From: Oligoflexia bacterium
GTDB taxonomy: Bacteria; Bdellovibrionota; UBA1018; CAIPTA01
Length of the DNA stretch: 38,091 bases
NCBI GenBank assembly: GCA_023954355.1
Contig: JAMLID010000005.1
Span: 1 to 38,091, forward strand
Direction of reading: 5' to 3'
The notes beneath the pieces were generated by a model. The model did not search any database. It was given only the letters and a program-made list of their open reading frames with translations, and was not told the origin of the DNA. Position numbers and translations under genes: made by a program. Positions within the stretch are counted from its first letter, which is position 1. Every line of letters starts with the position of its first letter. Positions 35,527-38,091 of the stretch are shown in pieces.

Positions 35527-36854
35527 ATGCTCAAACCATTATCCGAAAAAAAAGAATCGGCGATTCTCTTAGCGAAGAAGAAATTTCTTATTTTATTCAA
35601 TCTTATTTGAATGGAGACATACCCGATTATCAAATGAGCGCATTGCTCATGGCTGTGTATTTTCAAGGAATGAACTCAAAAGAAACTGCACAACTTGTAA
35701 CTATCATGAAAAACTCTGGAGATAGTTTAGATTTCTCTAAAATAAAGGCACCAAAAATTGATAAGCACTCTACAGGCGGAATCGGTGATAAAACTACCTT
35801 CTTACTTGGCCCCATACTAGCTAGCTTAGGCGTTTATTATCCTACTATCGCTGGAAGAGGTCTTGCCCATACCGGCGGTACAATCGATAAGTTTGAGTCT
35901 ATTCCTGGATTTAGTTGTTTTCCTACTCTTGAGAGATTTCAAGAGCTTGTTGCTAGTGTAGGCGTTGCTTTTATGGGGCAGTCTGAAAAGATTTGCCCTG
36001 CAGATAAAAGAATTTATGCATTACGAGATGTTACAGGAACTGTAGAAAGTGTACCTCTTATTGTAGCGAGCATTATGAGTAAAAAACTCGCCGAAGGTGT
36101 CGACGCAATTTTATTTGATGTAAAATGTGGCAGCGGCGCTTTTATGAAAACAGAAAAAGAAGCCGTAACTCTCTCTAAGGCATTAGTATCAACGGCAAAA
36201 GCTTCTAAAAAAACAGCCTCTGCTCTTGTTACTGATATGTCAGAGCCACTAGGGCACGCTGTGGGGAATGCAATTGAAATCAATGAATGTGTAGCCTTTT
36301 TACGTAGAGGACCACAAGATCCAAGACCACACAAAAATTTAGAAACAATCACTATCGAGCTTGCTATCGAGCTTTTAAATCTTGCGCAAATAGCGAAAAA
36401 AGCAAAACCCTATACGAAAACTAAAGCAAAAAGCCTCATAGATGACGTAATCCAAAGTGGTCAAGCCTATTCAAAGTTTTTAGAAATCGTAAGCCTTCAA
36501 GGTGGTGATACTGCTGCAGTAGATGAAGGCCTCCCTTTAGCAAAATATAAAGCTGAACTTTTTGCCAAAAATAATGGTTACCTTCAATCAATGAATGCAG
36601 AGCAAATCGGCCTTGCCCTTACCGAACTTGGCGGAGGTCGCAAAAAAACATCTGACTCTATAGATCCGGCTGTAGGTTTTTGGTTTCATAAATTTGTCGG
36701 TGACAAATTAACCAAAGGTGAGTCTATTGTTACAATTTATGCCTCTGACAAAAAGCAAGCCTCAACTGCTCATGAGATGATAGAGCAATGTCTCGTAATA
36801 GGAAAAAAACCTATTAAAAAGAAACCTCTTATTAGAAAGAAAATTTCAAAGTGA
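35523..36854 (+). CDS. deoA: Pyrimidine-nucleoside (thymidine) phosphorylase
   Basis: It cleaves thymidine, uridine or deoxyuridine with phosphate to base and sugar-1-phosphate. The protein has 443 residues. The family start MSALLMAVYFQGMNSKETA, the phosphate loop KHSTGGIGDKTTF (81-93), GRGLAHTGGTIDKFESIPG (111-129) and the CGSGAFMKT stretch are all intact. Whether it prefers thymidine alone or both uridine and thymidine is not decidable by eye. It has a short, strongly basic tail (KKPIKKKPLIRKKISK). It overlaps both neighbours by four bases. Confidence 0.95.
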   Translation: MNAQTIIRKKRIGDSLSEEEISYFIQSYLNGDIPDYQMSALLMAVYFQGMNSKETAQLVTIMKNSGDSLDFSKIKAPKIDKHSTGGIGDKTTFLLGPILASLGVYYPTIAGRGLAHTGGTIDKFESIPGFSCFPTLERFQELVASVGVAFMGQSEKICPADKRIYALRDVTGTVESVPLIVASIMSKKLAEGVDAILFDVKCGSGAFMKTEKEAVTLSKALVSTAKASKKTASALVTDMSEPLGHAVGNAIEINECVAFLRRGPQDPRPHKNLETITIELAIELLNLAQIAKKAKPYTKTKAKSLIDDVIQSGQAYSKFLEIVSLQGGDTAAVDEGLPLAKYKAELFAKNNGYLQSMNAEQIGLALTELGGGRKKTSDSIDPAVGFWFHKFVGDKLTKGESIVTIYASDKKQASTAHEMIEQCLVIGKKPIKKKPLIRKKISK

Positions 36855-37723
36855 ACTCTAAGGTGTTAGAAGAAATTCAAGAAGTTGTAGATTTTTTAGA
36901 TAAAAAGATTCCTTTTCGTCCGGAAGTTGCCATTATTCTCGGCAGTGGTCTTGGAGGGTTTGCCTCTTCCTTAAAAGAACAATTTAGTATTCCTTATCAA
37001 GAAATTCCCCACTTCCATTCTCCCTCTGTAGAAGGCCATGAAGGTAAAATTCTTTTTGGGAAAGTAGATGGGATTAAAGTAGCTGCTCTTCAAGGGCGCT
37101 GGCACTACTACGAGGGTCACTCTATGGATAGCGTAGTGCTACCTACTCGTGCACTAGCCTCATTGGGGGTTCACACTTTATTTCTCACCAATGCAGCAGG
37201 CGGGATAAATCTTAAATTTCAAGCTGGAGACCTAGTCATTATTGAAGATCATCTAAATCTAATGGGAGACAATCCCCTTACAGGAAAAGATTCTCCTCTT
37301 TTTGGACCAAGATTTCCCGACATGAGTGAACCTTACAGCCACGAATGTATTCAAATTTTAGAAACGGCAGCGCAGAAATTAAAAATCCCCTATAAAAAGG
37401 GTGTTTATGGTGGCTTACGTGGTCCAACCTATGAAACACCTGCCGAAGTAAAAATGCTAAGAACTCTTGGTTGCGACATGGTTGGGATGAGTACCGTCCC
37501 CGAGTCAATCGCTGCAAAACACCTAGGTATGCGAGTGATGGGTATTTCGTGCATTACTAATATGGCCGCTGGCATTGAGAAAAAAACTCTTGATCACAAA
37601 GAAGTACAAGAAACGGCAAACTCTATTATTCAAGTGCTTACTACATGGATGCTTGAAGTAATTCCTAAACTTACAAAAGAAAGCCCCCTTTCTTTTCCTT
37701 CAACGAATCCCTTAAAACGATAA
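36851..37723 (+). CDS. punA: Purine-nucleoside phosphorylase
   Basis: It cleaves inosine and guanosine (trimeric, high-Mr type unlike DeoD). The protein has 290 residues. The phosphate-binding start VAIILGSGLGGF, the base-binding HFHSPSVEGHEGKILFG, QGRWHYYEGHSM, LTNAAGGIN, GGLRGPTYETPAEVKMLRTL and the MVGMSTVPE motif all match. The start is a GTG at 36851 overlapping the deoA stop (GTGA). With DeoB and DeoC it completes purine (deoxy)nucleoside breakdown. Confidence 0.96.
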   Translation: MNSKVLEEIQEVVDFLDKKIPFRPEVAIILGSGLGGFASSLKEQFSIPYQEIPHFHSPSVEGHEGKILFGKVDGIKVAALQGRWHYYEGHSMDSVVLPTRALASLGVHTLFLTNAAGGINLKFQAGDLVIIEDHLNLMGDNPLTGKDSPLFGPRFPDMSEPYSHECIQILETAAQKLKIPYKKGVYGGLRGPTYETPAEVKMLRTLGCDMVGMSTVPESIAAKHLGMRVMGISCITNMAAGIEKKTLDHKEVQETANSIIQVLTTWMLEVIPKLTKESPLSFPSTNPLKR

Positions 37724-37724
37724 G

Positions 37725-38091
37725 ATGCGCTCAATTCTTTTTACAAATGGATATTTGATTCGTAATGAAGCTGAGCTTCGCATAGAACGCTCTGATCTAC
37801 TTGTCGAAGATGGGCGCATTCAAAAAGTTAAAAAAAATATTTCTAAAACTAAAAACACAAAAGTTATTGATTTAAAAGGAAGCTTACTAGGGCCAGGATT
37901 TATCCAAACGCACCTGCATCTTTGCCAAACACTTTTCCGAAACTTAGCTGATGAATTAGAGCTTCTTGATTGGCTTTCTGAAAAAATTTGGCCCTTAGAA
38001 GCTGCTCACAACCGAGCAAGTTTACGCTCCTCAGCTGAAGTTGGTATTTTTGAGCTATTTTCTACAGGCACAACCACGATACTCGATATGG
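37725..38091 (+). CDS. Amidohydrolase, nucleoside/base deaminase type (partial)
   Basis: Only the first 122 residues are inside the window. It starts one base after punA. The metal-dependent amidohydrolase start is clear: LFTNGYLIRNEAELRI ... LLVEDGRIQKV, then the metal site GPGFIQTHLHLCQTLFRN with His63 and His65, then the DELELLDWLSEKIWPLEA stretch. The latter resembles 5'-methylthioadenosine/S-adenosylhomocysteine deaminase and related TRZ/ATZ family enzymes; guanine or 8-oxoguanine deaminase is also possible. Its place in the operon suggests purine base or nucleoside deamination. Confidence 0.85.
   Translation, partial: MRSILFTNGYLIRNEAELRIERSDLLVEDGRIQKVKKNISKTKNTKVIDLKGSLLGPGFIQTHLHLCQTLFRNLADELELLDWLSEKIWPLEAAHNRASLRSSAEVGIFELFSTGTTTILDM

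Overview
The window looks like chromosomal DNA of a low-GC Gram-negative bacterium. The best fit is a member of the Bdellovibrionota (Bdellovibrio or Bacteriovorax relatives). This is inferred from the low-GC background, a lysine-starting porin-like outer membrane protein ending in Phe, many lipoproteins and Sec-exported proteins of unknown function, and the order rpsB-tsf-pyrH-frr-uppS-cdsA-rseP-tsaB. No marker gene in the window settles the taxonomy.

Layout. Positions 1-5100 hold two tandem paralogous beta-propeller lipoproteins (the first cut by the window edge), acetyl-CoA synthetase, an exported protein of unknown function, an orphan OmpR-type response regulator with an atypical receiver, and a small exported charged protein. 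Positions 5200-9400 hold a monofunctional peptidoglycan transglycosylase, a YdjM-type membrane protein, mutM and an exported SGNH-hydrolase-like protein. Positions 9400-15700 are mostly envelope proteins: a 674-residue coiled-coil protein, an M15-type zinc peptidase on a proline-rich stalk, an LVIVD-type beta-propeller, a histidine-rich exported protein preceded by a possible structured RNA, and a small lipoprotein. Several are separated by clear intrinsic terminators, so this stretch is a series of short independent units.

Positions 16320-17760 look like a decayed integration at tRNA-Val(GAC). An intact tRNA gene stands at one end and a damaged copy of its 3' part, in the same orientation, at the other. 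Between them lies one exported-protein gene with much higher GC than its surroundings. Next come a porin with a three-hairpin 3' end, a shared regulatory region, ftsK, a small exported protein and an RDD membrane protein.

From 23531 to 33453 a long plus-strand array of core genes runs almost without gaps: rpsB, tsf, pyrH, frr, uppS, cdsA, rseP (with three PDZ domains instead of two), tsaB, an M61 peptidase, a GT2 glycosyltransferase and a GT8-like protein lacking the usual DxD. Many junctions overlap or suggest translational coupling; at rseP/tsaB an 11-bp perfect inverted repeat encloses the stop of one gene and the start of the next.

From 33514 a good sigma70-type promoter precedes a nucleoside catabolism operon: deoC, deoB, a pyrimidine-nucleoside phosphorylase, a purine-nucleoside phosphorylase and the start of an amidohydrolase of the nucleoside/base deaminase type. 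Together they would split nucleosides to bases and ribose/deoxyribose phosphates and feed the sugar into glycolysis (acetaldehyde plus glyceraldehyde-3-phosphate). Such a pathway would suit an organism living on host or dead-cell nucleic acid.
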